From assembly GCF_014635245.1 (NCBI RefSeq), contig NZ_BMCP01000002.1:868001-932000 (forward strand): a stretch of DNA of 64,000 nt, given 5' to 3'. Under the pieces are notes generated by a model. The model saw only the letters and a list, made by a program, of their open reading frames with translations. It had not been told where the DNA came from and ran no database searches. The translations under genes and the position numbers were made by a program. The stretch is from Agaricicola taiwanensis (GTDB lineage Bacteria; Pseudomonadota; Alphaproteobacteria; Rhizobiales; Methylopilaceae). Positions 49,031-57,749 of this stretch are shown here, piece by piece. Numbering within the stretch: position 1 is the first letter of the stretch; the number at the start of each line of letters is the position of its first letter.

Positions 49031-49444
49031 CCGGAATTACCCTTAGCTGCAGGCGAGTGGTCGCGTACGAGGGAATGAGAGGGGAGGCAGCATTAGACAA
49101 GGATGCGAGTGGTAGGCAGAATCGGAAAGCAGACTGACACGCCGCTCCATCATTCCTTCCCACGGAATCTTCGGATGTCCGGCTCTCTGCCGCGTATCCT
49201 CCTTTGCTTGCCGACCATCGGCGCCCAAGCCTACGCATGTCACCGATCGCAAGACAACCACAAAATAGGCGAAGTTTCGCCGCTTTGCATGAGCGGGTGG
49301 CAACCGTGGAAGGGAATGAATGTGGCGGCTGAGGCTGGCGAGAGGAGCCCGTCAGCCTCACACATGAGTCGCATAAGATGTATTATGGAACTTTTTCATA
49401 GCTATTGCTGCGTGTGAGCTCTATCGCCAGCCAATCACTTCACT
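49031..49444. other. Non-coding boundary between conserved core and accessory cluster
   Basis: About 410 bases separate the Gly-rich protein leader from the first TTT binding-protein gene. Short open frames exist on both strands, but none has a plausible ribosome site together with protein-like composition. I see no tRNA, insertion sequence or terminal repeat. The promoter of the Gly-rich/DUF3597 pair should lie here on the minus strand. Confidence 0.5.
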
Positions 49445-50401
49445 TCACTTCGCCGCGATGCCGCGCTCCTGCGCCAGACGTTTCCATTTCGCGAGCTCGT
49501 CGTGGACAAAGCTCGTGAACTCCGCCGAGGACATCGGTGCTGCGGCAGCTCCCTGCTTTGCCAGGAACGCCTCGGTCTCTGATCCGCCCATGATCTCATT
49601 GATGCCGGCGTTGAGCTTCTCCACGACGGCTGGCGGTGTCGCCGCCGGCACGAACACACCCCACCAAAAGGCCGTTGCCGCATCTTCCAGTCCGGCCTCA
49701 GCCACGGTCTCCACCTCAGGCAGGAGTTCTGACTTCTCCGGTCCCATCATGGCGATGGCCTTGAGTTGATCACCGGACAGGCTTGGGCGAACCTGCGTTA
49801 CCGTGCCGAAATAAACGTCGGCGCGTCCACCGATCAGGTCGATCACCGCCTCAGAGCCACCTTTGTAATGCACCGGCGTCATCGTCAGGCCGGCGGCCGA
49901 GTTGAAGGATTCGGCGGCGAAATGAGTCGCGCTGCCCACGCCCGCGGTCGCGTAGAACATCTCCCGTGTCTTAGCTTCTGCAAGGAAGTCCCTAAGATTG
50001 CTTGCTTTTACCCGTGATCCGGCGACCATGACGATTTCGCCCTTGGCAGCCATGGCAACCGGCTGGAGGTCCTTGACGGGATCGAACGGCAGACCGGCCT
50101 GTGTCGCAGCGTTCGTCGTGTAGCCCGACGATACGAACAGGATCGTGTGGCCGTCCGCCGGAGCCTGCGAGACGTAGGCAGAGCCGATAGCCGATCCTGC
50201 TCCGGGTTTGTTCTCCACGATCGCCGGCTTGCCCCAGAGTTTGGCAAGGCCGTCGGCGAGATAGCGCCCCACGATGTCATTGGAGCCTCCCGGCGTGAAA
50301 GGCACCACGACCGTGATACCCTTGGTGGGATAATCCTGGGCAAGTGCCGGGTGCCCAACCAGGGCCGCCATGGCAAAGATGCACGCTTGCACCATCTTCA
50401 T
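49445..50401 (-). CDS. Tripartite tricarboxylate transporter substrate-binding protein (Bug family), copy 1
   Basis: This periplasmic Bug/TctC-type receptor captures carboxylated solutes for a TctAB permease. The 318-residue protein has a signal peptide (MAALVGHPALAQ), the family start YPTKGITVVVPFTPGGSND, VENKPGAGSAIGSAYV, and MTPVHYKGGSEAVIDLIGG. It has a strong ribosome site (GGGAGGA) before ATG 50401. It follows the nitroreductase gene by 63 bases on the minus strand. It is clearly paralogous to the Bug gene at 61786. No TctA/TctB genes are on its strand, so it may serve the permease at 58044-60021 or an unlinked one. Confidence 0.93.
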   Translation of the reverse strand: MKMVQACIFAMAALVGHPALAQDYPTKGITVVVPFTPGGSNDIVGRYLADGLAKLWGKPAIVENKPGAGSAIGSAYVSQAPADGHTILFVSSGYTTNAATQAGLPFDPVKDLQPVAMAAKGEIVMVAGSRVKASNLRDFLAEAKTREMFYATAGVGSATHFAAESFNSAAGLTMTPVHYKGGSEAVIDLIGGRADVYFGTVTQVRPSLSGDQLKAIAMMGPEKSELLPEVETVAEAGLEDAATAFWWGVFVPAATPPAVVEKLNAGINEIMGGSETEAFLAKQGAAAAPMSSAEFTSFVHDELAKWKRLAQERGIAAK

Positions 50402-50464
50402 GTCTTCCTCCCGATTTTTATCTTTTTGCTAGTTCGACAGCACTTCCGACCGGCGGTTGAGCGG

Positions 50465-51139
50465 TCAAGTTTCCTCCGCTCCAAGGATCGTGGCGAAGCT
50501 CTCGAGCGGCTCTCGCGCGGTCCGATAGCCGTTCATCGGTGAAGCCAGATCCGCATAACCCAAGGACATGCCGGCGAAGACCATGTGGTCGGCTGGCAGA
50601 TCAAGGAAGGCCGCGATGGTTTTCGGCCAATTGGCCCAGACTTCCTGCGGGCAGGTCGCCAGTCCCTCTCCTGCCGCAAGCAGCATCAGCGTCTGCATAT
50701 ACATGCCGAGATCGGACCACTGCGGCGGGCCGAGCCGGCGGTCGAGGCAGAAGAACAGCCCGACCGGCGCACCGAAGAACTGGTAATTGAGCCGCTCCAG
50801 CTGAGCCTGCCCGTTGTCGGCGCGGCCGATGCCGAGCGCTTCATAGCGCTGCACCCCCGCGGCACGGCGGCGGGCACGAAAAGGCTCCCAGAGATCTCTG
50901 GGATAAATCGCGTATTCGGCGGTCTCGCGTTCACCGGCGTCCAGCTTCGCCGTGATCAACTCCTTGAAGTGGCGGAGCGGCTCCCCGGTCAGAGCATAGA
51001 CCCGCCACGGCTGCAGGTTGCCACCCGAGGGCGCAAGACGTGCGGCATCCATAAGGAACCGCACCAGGTGCACCGGCACAGGATCGGGCCGGAAGGCGCG
51101 CACCGCTTGGCGTTTCCTGACCGCCTCGAGCACATTCAT
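50465..51139 (-). CDS. Nitroreductase family flavoprotein
   Basis: This 224-residue FMN-dependent nitroreductase-fold protein starts MNVLEAVRKRQAVRAFRPD. It has LAPSGGNLQPWRVYAL (FMN contact) and DLGMYMQTLMLLAAGEGLAT, with FAGMSLGYAD near the C-terminus. These enzymes reduce nitro groups, quinones or enoyl-type bonds with NAD(P)H. GGGGAGG eight bases before ATG 51139 fixes the start; an upstream in-frame ATG at 51190 is less likely. It is divergent from the catabolic operon and shares its 116-base promoter region. Physiological substrate unknown. Confidence 0.9.
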   Translation of the reverse strand: MNVLEAVRKRQAVRAFRPDPVPVHLVRFLMDAARLAPSGGNLQPWRVYALTGEPLRHFKELITAKLDAGERETAEYAIYPRDLWEPFRARRRAAGVQRYEALGIGRADNGQAQLERLNYQFFGAPVGLFFCLDRRLGPPQWSDLGMYMQTLMLLAAGEGLATCPQEVWANWPKTIAAFLDLPADHMVFAGMSLGYADLASPMNGYRTAREPLESFATILGAEET

Positions 51140-51193
51140 CGTTCGCAACCTCCCCGAGTTCGTCCGAAGTATCCCCGGTATCACATTCATCCA

Positions 51194-51221
51194 TTGCCAA
51201 AACGCATCCTATGACTAAAAT
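51194..51221 (+). promoter_or_regulatory. Candidate promoter of the CoA-ester operon
   Basis: TTGCCA (51194-51199) is followed after 16 bases by TAAAAT (51216-51221), 34 bases before the MmgE/PrpD start, in an AT-rich patch. A short direct repeat of GTATC lies just upstream (about 51169-51183). A GntR/FCD operator would be expected near here, but no clear palindrome was recognised. Confidence 0.45.
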
Positions 51222-51255
51222 GATTTAAAGCAATTAAGATCATCGGGAGGGTGTC

Positions 51256-52677
51256 ATGCTTGAACGCACGCAGGCCGCCGCGACAGCCGAGCCGGACTTC
51301 GCCTTCACCCTGGCGGAGTTCGCGTCGAGCCTCACGCTGGACGCCCTGCCCCCGGATGTCATCGCGGCGGCAAAAACCAACATCTTCGACACACTCGCCT
51401 GTGCGGTGGCGGGCACCTCGGCTCCCGTGGTGGCCGAAACGCTTGAGCTCGTGCGCGAATGGGGCGGCGCGGGCCAGGCCACCGTGGTTGGTTTTGGCGA
51501 CAGGGTTCCCGCACATCATGCGGCCTGGATCAATGGCACCATCGCCCATGCCCGTGATTACGACGACACGCACGACGAGGCGGTGCTGCACGCCGGCGTG
51601 TCCGTCGTGCCCGCGGCCTTGGCGGCAGCGGAGCTCTCGGGAACGGCAACGGGCGCGGATGTTCTGGCGGGTGTCGTTGCCGGCCTGGAAACCGTTTGTC
51701 GGCTTGGCGTCGCGACGTCGATCGGCATCATCGAGAGCGGCTACATGTATACGTCGCTGTTCGGCCATTTTGGCGCGACCGTCGCGGCCGCCCGCGTTCT
51801 GAGGCTCGACCGAGCGCAGACCATCAATGCGATCGGCATCGGCTACAGCCAGGTGGCGGGTAATCATCAGGTGACACGTGATGCCGCCCTCACCAAACGG
51901 ATGCAGCCGGGGTTCGCCGCCAAGGCGGCGCTTGTCTCCGCCCAGCTTGCCCGCAAGGGCGTGCGCGGCGTACAGCACAGTTTTGACGGGCTCGACGGTT
52001 TTCTTCGTGTCTACCTGCGTGGCCTGTTCGATTCCGGCCGCCTTCGCGACGATCTGGGAACCCGGTTCGAGTTCCTGAACCTGAGCTACAAGCCCTATCC
52101 CTGCTGCCGCTTCGATCACACAGCGATCGACGCGGCGCTCGCGGCCAAAGCCGCGGGCGTGGAGGCCGCTGCGATCCGGCGTGTGGAGGTCGGCGTGAAC
52201 CGACAGGCCTATCAGGCGGTTTGCACGCCGGTGGAGATCAGAAAGGCGCCCCGCACGATCGTCGAGGCGCAATTCAGCATTCCGTTCACGGTGGCGGCGG
52301 CTCTCGTCGACGGAGAGCTCAAGCTTTCGCATCTCACCGACGAGGGACTGCAGCGGGCCGATATCCTCGCGCTCGCTGCGCGCGTCGACGGCGTGGTGGA
52401 CGACGAGATTGAGCGGGACTGGAGCCGCAACATCTCGCCGGCGCGTGTGCGGATCGAGCTGACTGACGGACGCATGATCGAGGAGCGGGTGGATCGCCCG
52501 CGCGGTGGAGCGGACAACCCCATGGGCGTCGCTGATTTCGACCGCAAGATGAACGATTGCCTGACCTTTGCGGCCATTCCGCTGCACGCGGATGCAACGG
52601 CGCGCCTTCGTGAAGCGGTGGAGCATCTCGGCGATGCTCCCGATATAGCGTCGCTGCTCGCGCCGGTCTGTCGGTGA
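51256..52677 (+). CDS. MmgE/PrpD family protein
   Basis: This family includes 2-methylcitrate dehydratase (PrpD) and cis-aconitate decarboxylase, acting on tricarboxylates. The 473-residue protein has AAKTNIFDTLACAVAGTSAP, the active-site region HARDYDDTHDEAVLHAG with Asp/Thr/His residues, and TKRMQPGFAAKAALVSAQLA bearing the conserved Lys. A C-terminal small domain (VGVNRQAYQAVCTPVEIRKA) follows. GGGAGG precedes ATG 51256. It is the first gene of an operon. Substrate is not predictable; alternatives are iminodisuccinate epimerase-type or other MmgE enzymes. Confidence 0.88.
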   Translation: MLERTQAAATAEPDFAFTLAEFASSLTLDALPPDVIAAAKTNIFDTLACAVAGTSAPVVAETLELVREWGGAGQATVVGFGDRVPAHHAAWINGTIAHARDYDDTHDEAVLHAGVSVVPAALAAAELSGTATGADVLAGVVAGLETVCRLGVATSIGIIESGYMYTSLFGHFGATVAAARVLRLDRAQTINAIGIGYSQVAGNHQVTRDAALTKRMQPGFAAKAALVSAQLARKGVRGVQHSFDGLDGFLRVYLRGLFDSGRLRDDLGTRFEFLNLSYKPYPCCRFDHTAIDAALAAKAAGVEAAAIRRVEVGVNRQAYQAVCTPVEIRKAPRTIVEAQFSIPFTVAAALVDGELKLSHLTDEGLQRADILALAARVDGVVDDEIERDWSRNISPARVRIELTDGRMIEERVDRPRGGADNPMGVADFDRKMNDCLTFAAIPLHADATARLREAVEHLGDAPDIASLLAPVCR

Positions 52678-53981
52678 TGCAGGCGATCGCTGTCTCCTCT
52701 CTCCGCTTCCGCGATCTCGTCCGACCGGGCGAGGTGATCTCTTGGCCGCAGGGCACCGGTGAGCCGGTCACCCTCGTTCAGGCACTGGTGGCGCAGCGCC
52801 ATGAGCTTCAACACGCGCGTCTGTTCGTGGGGATGCGGCTGACCTCCACGCTCCGCCCCGAGCATGTGGACGCCTTCCAGATTTCCGGGCTCAACGGCGC
52901 GGGCACCAACCGGCAGCTGACCGCAGCAGGTGTGATCGATCTCCTGCCGATGCATGTCTCGGGTGTCACAGCCGCGATCCGCGCCCGGCGGATCCCCATC
53001 GACGTGGTGCTGGTGCCGGTGCGGCCCGACGGCAAAGGTCGTTATTCGGTCGGCCCCATGGCGGACTATGTGCGTGCCATGGTGGAAAACGCGCGCCTCG
53101 TGATCGGCGAATTGAACGAGAACCTGCCGCTCACCGCCCAGGACGCAGTGATCGAGGAAGCCGACATCGATGTGCTCGTCCGGTCGCAAGGGCAAGTGGT
53201 CGAACTCGCCGATCCGGAACCGGCGGATATCGACGTGCGGGTCGCGAGCCATGTGGCGGCGCTTGTTCCCGATGGCGCGACCGTCCAGTTCGGCATCGGC
53301 AGCCTCCCCGTGGCTGTTGCGCGCGCCCTGTCAGGACATCGCGACCTCGGCGTTCACAGCGGCGTCATCTCCGACGCGGTCGTCGACCTGATCGAGAAGG
53401 GCGTGGTGACCAACGCCCGCAAGGGCCTGGATACCGGCGTGAGCGTCACCGGCGGCCTGTTCGGAACCAGACGTCTTTATGATTTCGCCGATGGAAACCC
53501 CGCCCTCCATCTCCGGAGCGTCGATCATACCCACAGCCAGGCCGTGCTTGGCACGCTTCACGCCCTGCATGCCGTCAACGGTGCGGTGGAGGTGGATCTC
53601 AGCGGCCAGATCAATGCCGAAACGGCGGCGGGGCGCTATCTCGGCGCGGTCGGCGGCCAGGTGGATTTTGTACGCGGTGCCCTCAGCTCGCCCGGCGGAA
53701 AGTCCATCATCGCCCTCCCCTCGGCCACACCGGATGAATCGCGGTCGCGCATCGTTCCGCGCCTCGCTGAAGCGGTGGTGACGACCCCCCGCAGCGATGC
53801 CGGCTATGTGGTCACCGAATATGGTGCGGCGGATCTGCGTGACCAGACACTGGCGGAGCGAGCGCGACGGCTGATCGCGGTCGCCCATCCGAAATTTCGT
53901 GACGAACTCTGGCGCGAATGCCGGCCGGTGCTGGTCGCGGGCGCGGTGCTGCCGGTGCAGGATAAGGAACCGGCATCATGA
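52677..53981 (+). CDS. Acetyl-CoA hydrolase/transferase family protein, catalytic Glu replaced
   Basis: This 434-residue class I CoA-transferase fold is related to 4-hydroxybutyrate CoA-transferase, with GAGTNRQLTAAGVIDLLPMH, FGIGSLPVAVARALSGH and the C-terminal VTEYGAADLRDQTLAERARR. In characterised relatives the acyl-CoA-forming glutamate lies in an HTEM motif; here the segment is His227-Ser228-Gly229-Val, so the glutamate is absent. The protein may use another residue or have a different function. ATG 52677 overlaps the upstream stop (TGATG). It sits between MmgE/PrpD and enoyl-CoA hydratase genes. Confidence 0.85.
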   Translation: MQAIAVSSLRFRDLVRPGEVISWPQGTGEPVTLVQALVAQRHELQHARLFVGMRLTSTLRPEHVDAFQISGLNGAGTNRQLTAAGVIDLLPMHVSGVTAAIRARRIPIDVVLVPVRPDGKGRYSVGPMADYVRAMVENARLVIGELNENLPLTAQDAVIEEADIDVLVRSQGQVVELADPEPADIDVRVASHVAALVPDGATVQFGIGSLPVAVARALSGHRDLGVHSGVISDAVVDLIEKGVVTNARKGLDTGVSVTGGLFGTRRLYDFADGNPALHLRSVDHTHSQAVLGTLHALHAVNGAVEVDLSGQINAETAAGRYLGAVGGQVDFVRGALSSPGGKSIIALPSATPDESRSRIVPRLAEAVVTTPRSDAGYVVTEYGAADLRDQTLAERARRLIAVAHPKFRDELWRECRPVLVAGAVLPVQDKEPAS

Positions 53982-54748
53982 GCACCGGCATCATCATAGA
54001 ACACCTGGACAGCCAGATCGTGCGCCTGACGCTCGACCGGCCCGAGCGGATGAACGCCCTCGGATCTGAAATGACTCAGGCCCTGATCGCCGCGGTGGAG
54101 GAGTTGGCTGGAACGGACACGCGCGTCCTCCTGATCACCGGCGAGGGCCGGAGCTTCTGCGCCGGAGCCGACCTCAAGGAGCGCAAGGGAATGGATCACG
54201 ATCAGCGGATCGCTCACAATCGCGCCATCAATGGTGCGATCAACGCGGTGGCGGCACTGCCTTTCGTGACAGTCGCAGTTGTCAACGGCGCGGCGCTGGG
54301 CGGAGGATGCGAGCTCATGCTCGCCTGCGATATGCGTCTGGCCGCGGCGAGTGCCACCATGGGCCTCACCGAGAGCAGGATCGGCGCCTTTCCCGGGGCG
54401 GGCGGCACCCAGCGGCTGCCAAGGCTGATCGGGGCTGCACCCGCGCTTGAAATGATGTTCACCGCTGATCCTGTCAGCGCGGAGCGCGCCGAACGGCTCG
54501 GGCTCGTCAATGAAGTCGTCGCACCCGAGCGCTTGCAGGAGCGCTCATTGGAACTGGCCCGGCACCTTGCCTCCCGCTCGCCGGCAGCACAGAGGGCAAT
54601 AAAGAGGCTGGTCTACGGCGGCGTGGAGCTGCCGCTGGCGGAGGGGCTCGCCAAGGAGCGCGCCGAACTTTCAGCTATCTTCAGTTCTGCCGATTATGCC
54701 GAAGGCCTCGCCGCTTTCGCCGAAAAAAGGTCGCCGCGTTTCTCATGA
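53978..54748 (+). CDS. Enoyl-CoA hydratase/isomerase family protein
   Basis: This crotonase-fold enzyme adds water to a 2-enoyl-CoA. The 256-residue protein has the oxyanion-hole motif GRSFCAGADLKERK. Both catalytic glutamates of true hydratases appear conserved: one in ALGGGCELMLACD, one in LTESRIGAFPGAGGTQRLPR. The C-terminal trimerisation helix is normal. Start and upstream stop overlap as ATGA (53978-53981), and the same occurs with the downstream regulator gene. In this operon it could hydrate a branched or dicarboxylic enoyl-CoA before cleavage by the CitE-like lyase; that link is inference. Confidence 0.92.
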   Translation: MSTGIIIEHLDSQIVRLTLDRPERMNALGSEMTQALIAAVEELAGTDTRVLLITGEGRSFCAGADLKERKGMDHDQRIAHNRAINGAINAVAALPFVTVAVVNGAALGGGCELMLACDMRLAAASATMGLTESRIGAFPGAGGTQRLPRLIGAAPALEMMFTADPVSAERAERLGLVNEVVAPERLQERSLELARHLASRSPAAQRAIKRLVYGGVELPLAEGLAKERAELSAIFSSADYAEGLAAFAEKRSPRFS

Positions 54749-55551
54749 ACAATCACACCCTGCCCGACAGTCCGGCGAGTTATTCCAGCAAGGCGGAGCA
54801 GATCGCCCAGGCCCTGCTGGCCTGGATCGCCACGTCCAAGCTTGGGCCCGGCGACACTCTCGCCACCGAGGCAGAGCTCCTCGCTCAGTTCGGGGTTAGC
54901 CGCCCCACCCTCCGAGAGAGCCTGCGCATCTTGGAATCGCAGGAGGTGATCCGGCTCAGGCCCGGTCCCGGCGGCGGTATCCTGGTGCGGCGTCCCAGCG
55001 TCGATACGCTCGCTCACAGCTTCTCGGTGTTCCTGAGACTGAACGATGTACCCTTCATCGAGGTACTGAAGGCGCGCGAGGCCATCGAGCCGGCTCTCGC
55101 CGCCGAGGCCGCCCTCAACGGCGAGGAAGTGCTGTTCGAGGAGATGCAGCAATCGATCGTCCGGATGAAACAAGCCGACATGAGCGATGAGGCCTTCGTT
55201 GCGGAGAACCGGATGTTCCACCGCCTGGTGGCGCAGGCGAGCGGCAACGAGGTGCTGAAGACGTTTTGGGAAGCGATCAGCATCATGGCAAGCGGCGAGC
55301 ATCACGGCATCCGTTATTCCTTCGGCAACCGCAGGCACATCGCTCAAGCCCACCAGGCGATCCTCGATGCCTGCCGTCGTCGGGATGCTCAGGGCGCCTC
55401 GAGCGCCATGGCCAGCCATGTTGGTGAACTGGAGCACCTCGTGCGGACCCGTTACATGCACCTGCTCGAACAGCCCACGCAGGTGACCGTCCGGACGCGC
55501 CGGCCCTCGGCCCAGGTCGCGGGCTCCGCCACCCGAAAGGAGCAGCCGTGA
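54745..55551 (+). CDS. GntR-family (FadR/FCD) transcriptional regulator
   Basis: This is the likely repressor of the cluster. The 268-residue protein has an N-terminal winged helix-turn-helix (TEAELLAQFGVSRPTLRESL and IRLRPGPGGGILVRRP). An FCD effector domain follows (about residues 95-245) with metal-binding histidines in ENRMFHRLVAQASGNEVLKT, HIAQAHQAILDACRRRDAQG and SSAMASHVGELEHL. FCD regulators usually bind a pathway carboxylate through the metal. It is embedded between hydratase and lyase genes with 4-base overlaps on both sides, so it is produced with the enzymes it may control. Confidence 0.93.
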   Translation: MNNHTLPDSPASYSSKAEQIAQALLAWIATSKLGPGDTLATEAELLAQFGVSRPTLRESLRILESQEVIRLRPGPGGGILVRRPSVDTLAHSFSVFLRLNDVPFIEVLKAREAIEPALAAEAALNGEEVLFEEMQQSIVRMKQADMSDEAFVAENRMFHRLVAQASGNEVLKTFWEAISIMASGEHHGIRYSFGNRRHIAQAHQAILDACRRRDAQGASSAMASHVGELEHLVRTRYMHLLEQPTQVTVRTRRPSAQVAGSATRKEQP

Positions 55552-56462
55552 TTCCCGCTGAAGGATGCAATGTACGCAGCGATGCGATGAGGTCCTATCT
55601 TTTCGTTCCCGGCGACGATGAGCGCAAGCTCATAAAATCGCTCAATTCCGGCGCGGATGCGCTGATCCTGGACCTTGAGGACGCCGTTGCGCCGGACCGC
55701 AAGCGGCTGGCGTGCGAGATGGTGGCGGAGTTCGTGGTCGCTCATCGCGGTACGATGGCCCCTCCCCTTTTCATCCGTGTCAATGGACTCGACACTGGCC
55801 TGTTGATCCCGGACTTAGCGATCGTGACGCGCAGTGCCCCGGTCGGCATCATGCTGCCGAAATGCAGCGGTGCCGCGGATGTCGCACTGGTGTCGGGCTA
55901 TCTCGATGCGCTGGAGGTCCGCGACGGGGTAGAGCCCGGCTCGATCCGCCTGTTCCCCATCATTACCGAGGAGGCGCGGGCACTTGCGGGATCTGCAGGT
56001 TACCATCAGGCGCCCCGACGCCTCACCGCAATGCTCTGGGGCGGTGAGGACCTGGCCGCCGACATCGGTGCTTTCGCGAACCGTACGCCCTCGGGAGACT
56101 ATCATTTTCCGTTCCAGATGGCGCGTGCCTTCTGCCTCTTCGCGTCGGCGGCCGCCGGCGTGGCGGCGGTGGACGCGGTCTATACCGACTTTCGTGACAT
56201 GGCGGGACTGGCGGCTGAGGCGAAGGTCGCTGCCGAGACCGGCTTCTCGGGCAAGGCCGCCATCCACCCGGCGCAGGTGGAGGTGATCAACCGCGCTTTC
56301 ACACCTGACGCTGAAGCAATCCAATGGGCGGAGGCAGTGCTCGCCGCCTTTGCCGGGAAAAGTGCAAGCGGCGTCGCCTCCCTTGACGGCAAGATGCTCG
56401 ATCGGCCGCACCTGCGCCTCGCGGAACGGCTGATCGCGCGCGCCAAACCTCCCGTGCGCTGA
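55548..56462 (+). CDS. CitE-like CoA-ester lyase (HpcH/HpaI family)
   Basis: This TIM-barrel aldolase is related to citrate lyase beta subunit, citramalyl-CoA lyase and malyl-CoA lyase. The 304-residue protein has MRSYLFVPGDDERKLIKSLN, DALILDLEDAVAPDRK, LFPIITEEARAL, MLWGGEDLAADIGAF (metal-binding Glu/Asp) and GFSGKAAIHPAQVEVIN. It would split a 3-hydroxyacyl-CoA into acetyl-CoA plus a 2-oxo acid. The start is GTG at 55548, overlapping the regulator stop. ATG 55587 gives a more standard N-terminus and is a real alternative. Exact substrate unknown. Confidence 0.9.
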   Translation: MIPAEGCNVRSDAMRSYLFVPGDDERKLIKSLNSGADALILDLEDAVAPDRKRLACEMVAEFVVAHRGTMAPPLFIRVNGLDTGLLIPDLAIVTRSAPVGIMLPKCSGAADVALVSGYLDALEVRDGVEPGSIRLFPIITEEARALAGSAGYHQAPRRLTAMLWGGEDLAADIGAFANRTPSGDYHFPFQMARAFCLFASAAAGVAAVDAVYTDFRDMAGLAAEAKVAAETGFSGKAAIHPAQVEVINRAFTPDAEAIQWAEAVLAAFAGKSASGVASLDGKMLDRPHLRLAERLIARAKPPVR

Positions 56463-56492
56463 ATGCGCCACGTTTTCAGACCAGGACATGAC

Positions 56493-57716
56493 ATGACTGA
56501 CGTAAAGGACAACACGACTGCAGAGGGCGGCCACTATCCGCTGTCGGGTGTCGTGGTGATCGATCTCTCGCACATCTACAACGGCCCCTATGCGACCTTC
56601 CTGATGGCCATGGCAGGCGCGACCGTGATCAAGATCGAGCCGCACGAGGGCGAACACCTCAGGATCCGTGCCGCGCTCGGGGGCGCTGCCCTGCCCTTCG
56701 CCATGCTCAACAGCAACAAGAAGTCGATCGCGCTCAACCTCAAATCGCCACGCGGGCGCGAAGTGCTTCTCGACATGGTGCGCAAGGCAGACGTGCTGGT
56801 GGAGAATTTCGCGCCCGGCGTCACCGACCGTCTCGGGATCGGCCCGTCGGTTCTGCAGGAGGCTAATCCGCGCCTGATCTATGCTTCCAGCTCCGGCTAC
56901 GGCCGCTCTGGCCCTTACCGCGATTATCCCGCCATGGACATCACCGTGCAGGCCATGAGCGGCGTTCTCAGCATCACCGGCTTCCCCGACAGCCCTCCGG
57001 TGAAATCGGGGCCTGCGATCTGCGATTTCTTCGCCGGCATCCACCTCTACGGCGGGATCATGACCGCGCTGTTCGAGCGCGAGCGATCTGGCAAGGGCCG
57101 CGTCGTGGAGGTGTCCATGCAGGAGTCGGTCTACGCTTCACTGAGCTCCAATCTCGGCATGTACTTCGGCCGTGGCGGCGCGATTCCGCCACGCACCGGC
57201 AACCGGCATGGTGGGTTGGCAGAGTCGCCCTACAATGTCTATCCGACCAGCGACGGCCACATCGCAATCATCTGCAACAACAATCGGCATTTCCACGCCC
57301 TGACCAAGGCCATGGGGCGCCAGGATCTGAACGATGATCCGCGCTTCCTCGACCTCAAGACCCGAGTGCAGAATATCGATACCGTCGATGAGATCGTCGG
57401 CGCCTGGACGGTCGGGTTCAAACGCGATGATCTGACCAAATTGCTCCTGGAACACCGCGTGCCGCACGCTCCGGTGCGGAACCTTCACGAGGTGATCAAC
57501 GACCCCAATATGCACGCGCGTGGCAGCCTGCAGTGGATCGATCACCCCGAGTTCGGCCGGATCGTGGTGCCGCACAGCCCAATGCGCTTCGATGGTGTCG
57601 ATCTCGTGCCGCTGAAGCCGAGCAGCGGGCTCGGTGAAGACACCGACGCCATCCTCGACTGGCTTGCCTATCCGGATGAGGAGGTCACGAAGCTGAAGCA
57701 GGACCAAGTGGTCTAG
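56493..57716 (+). CDS. CaiB/BaiF family (class III) CoA-transferase
   Basis: This enzyme would transfer CoA from a donor such as succinyl-CoA to a carboxylic acid. The 407-residue protein has LSGVVVIDLSHIYNGPYATF, GATVIKIEPHEGEHLR and NSNKKSIALNLKSPRGREVL. The catalytic Asp lies in DYPAMDITVQAMSGVLS, and EVSMQESVYASLSSNLGMYF follows. ATG 56493 has AGGA upstream; an in-frame ATG at 56463 is less likely. It probably activates the incoming acid for the hydratase and CitE-like lyase. It is the last gene before a palindromic intergenic region. Confidence 0.92.
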   Translation: MTDVKDNTTAEGGHYPLSGVVVIDLSHIYNGPYATFLMAMAGATVIKIEPHEGEHLRIRAALGGAALPFAMLNSNKKSIALNLKSPRGREVLLDMVRKADVLVENFAPGVTDRLGIGPSVLQEANPRLIYASSSGYGRSGPYRDYPAMDITVQAMSGVLSITGFPDSPPVKSGPAICDFFAGIHLYGGIMTALFERERSGKGRVVEVSMQESVYASLSSNLGMYFGRGGAIPPRTGNRHGGLAESPYNVYPTSDGHIAIICNNNRHFHALTKAMGRQDLNDDPRFLDLKTRVQNIDTVDEIVGAWTVGFKRDDLTKLLLEHRVPHAPVRNLHEVINDPNMHARGSLQWIDHPEFGRIVVPHSPMRFDGVDLVPLKPSSGLGEDTDAILDWLAYPDEEVTKLKQDQVV

Positions 57717-57719
57717 CTG

Positions 57720-57749
57720 CGTCATGCCCGGCGCAAATCGGGCATGACG
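57720..57749. repeat. Palindromic intergenic element after the CoA-transferase gene
   Basis: CGTCATGCCCG and CGGGCATGACG form a perfect 11-bp stem with an 8-base loop, three bases after the stop. There is no T-tract. The arms resemble GTCATGCCCGG-type palindromes that I recall as dispersed intergenic repeats in alphaproteobacteria. Only one copy was noticed in this window. It may also act as a weak terminator. Confidence 0.6.

Noticed and set aside
49103-49417. A 104-codon plus-strand frame in the gap before the first Bug gene
   Set aside because: There is no ribosome site, its composition is unlike a protein, and no family resemblance was seen. The gap is treated as non-coding.
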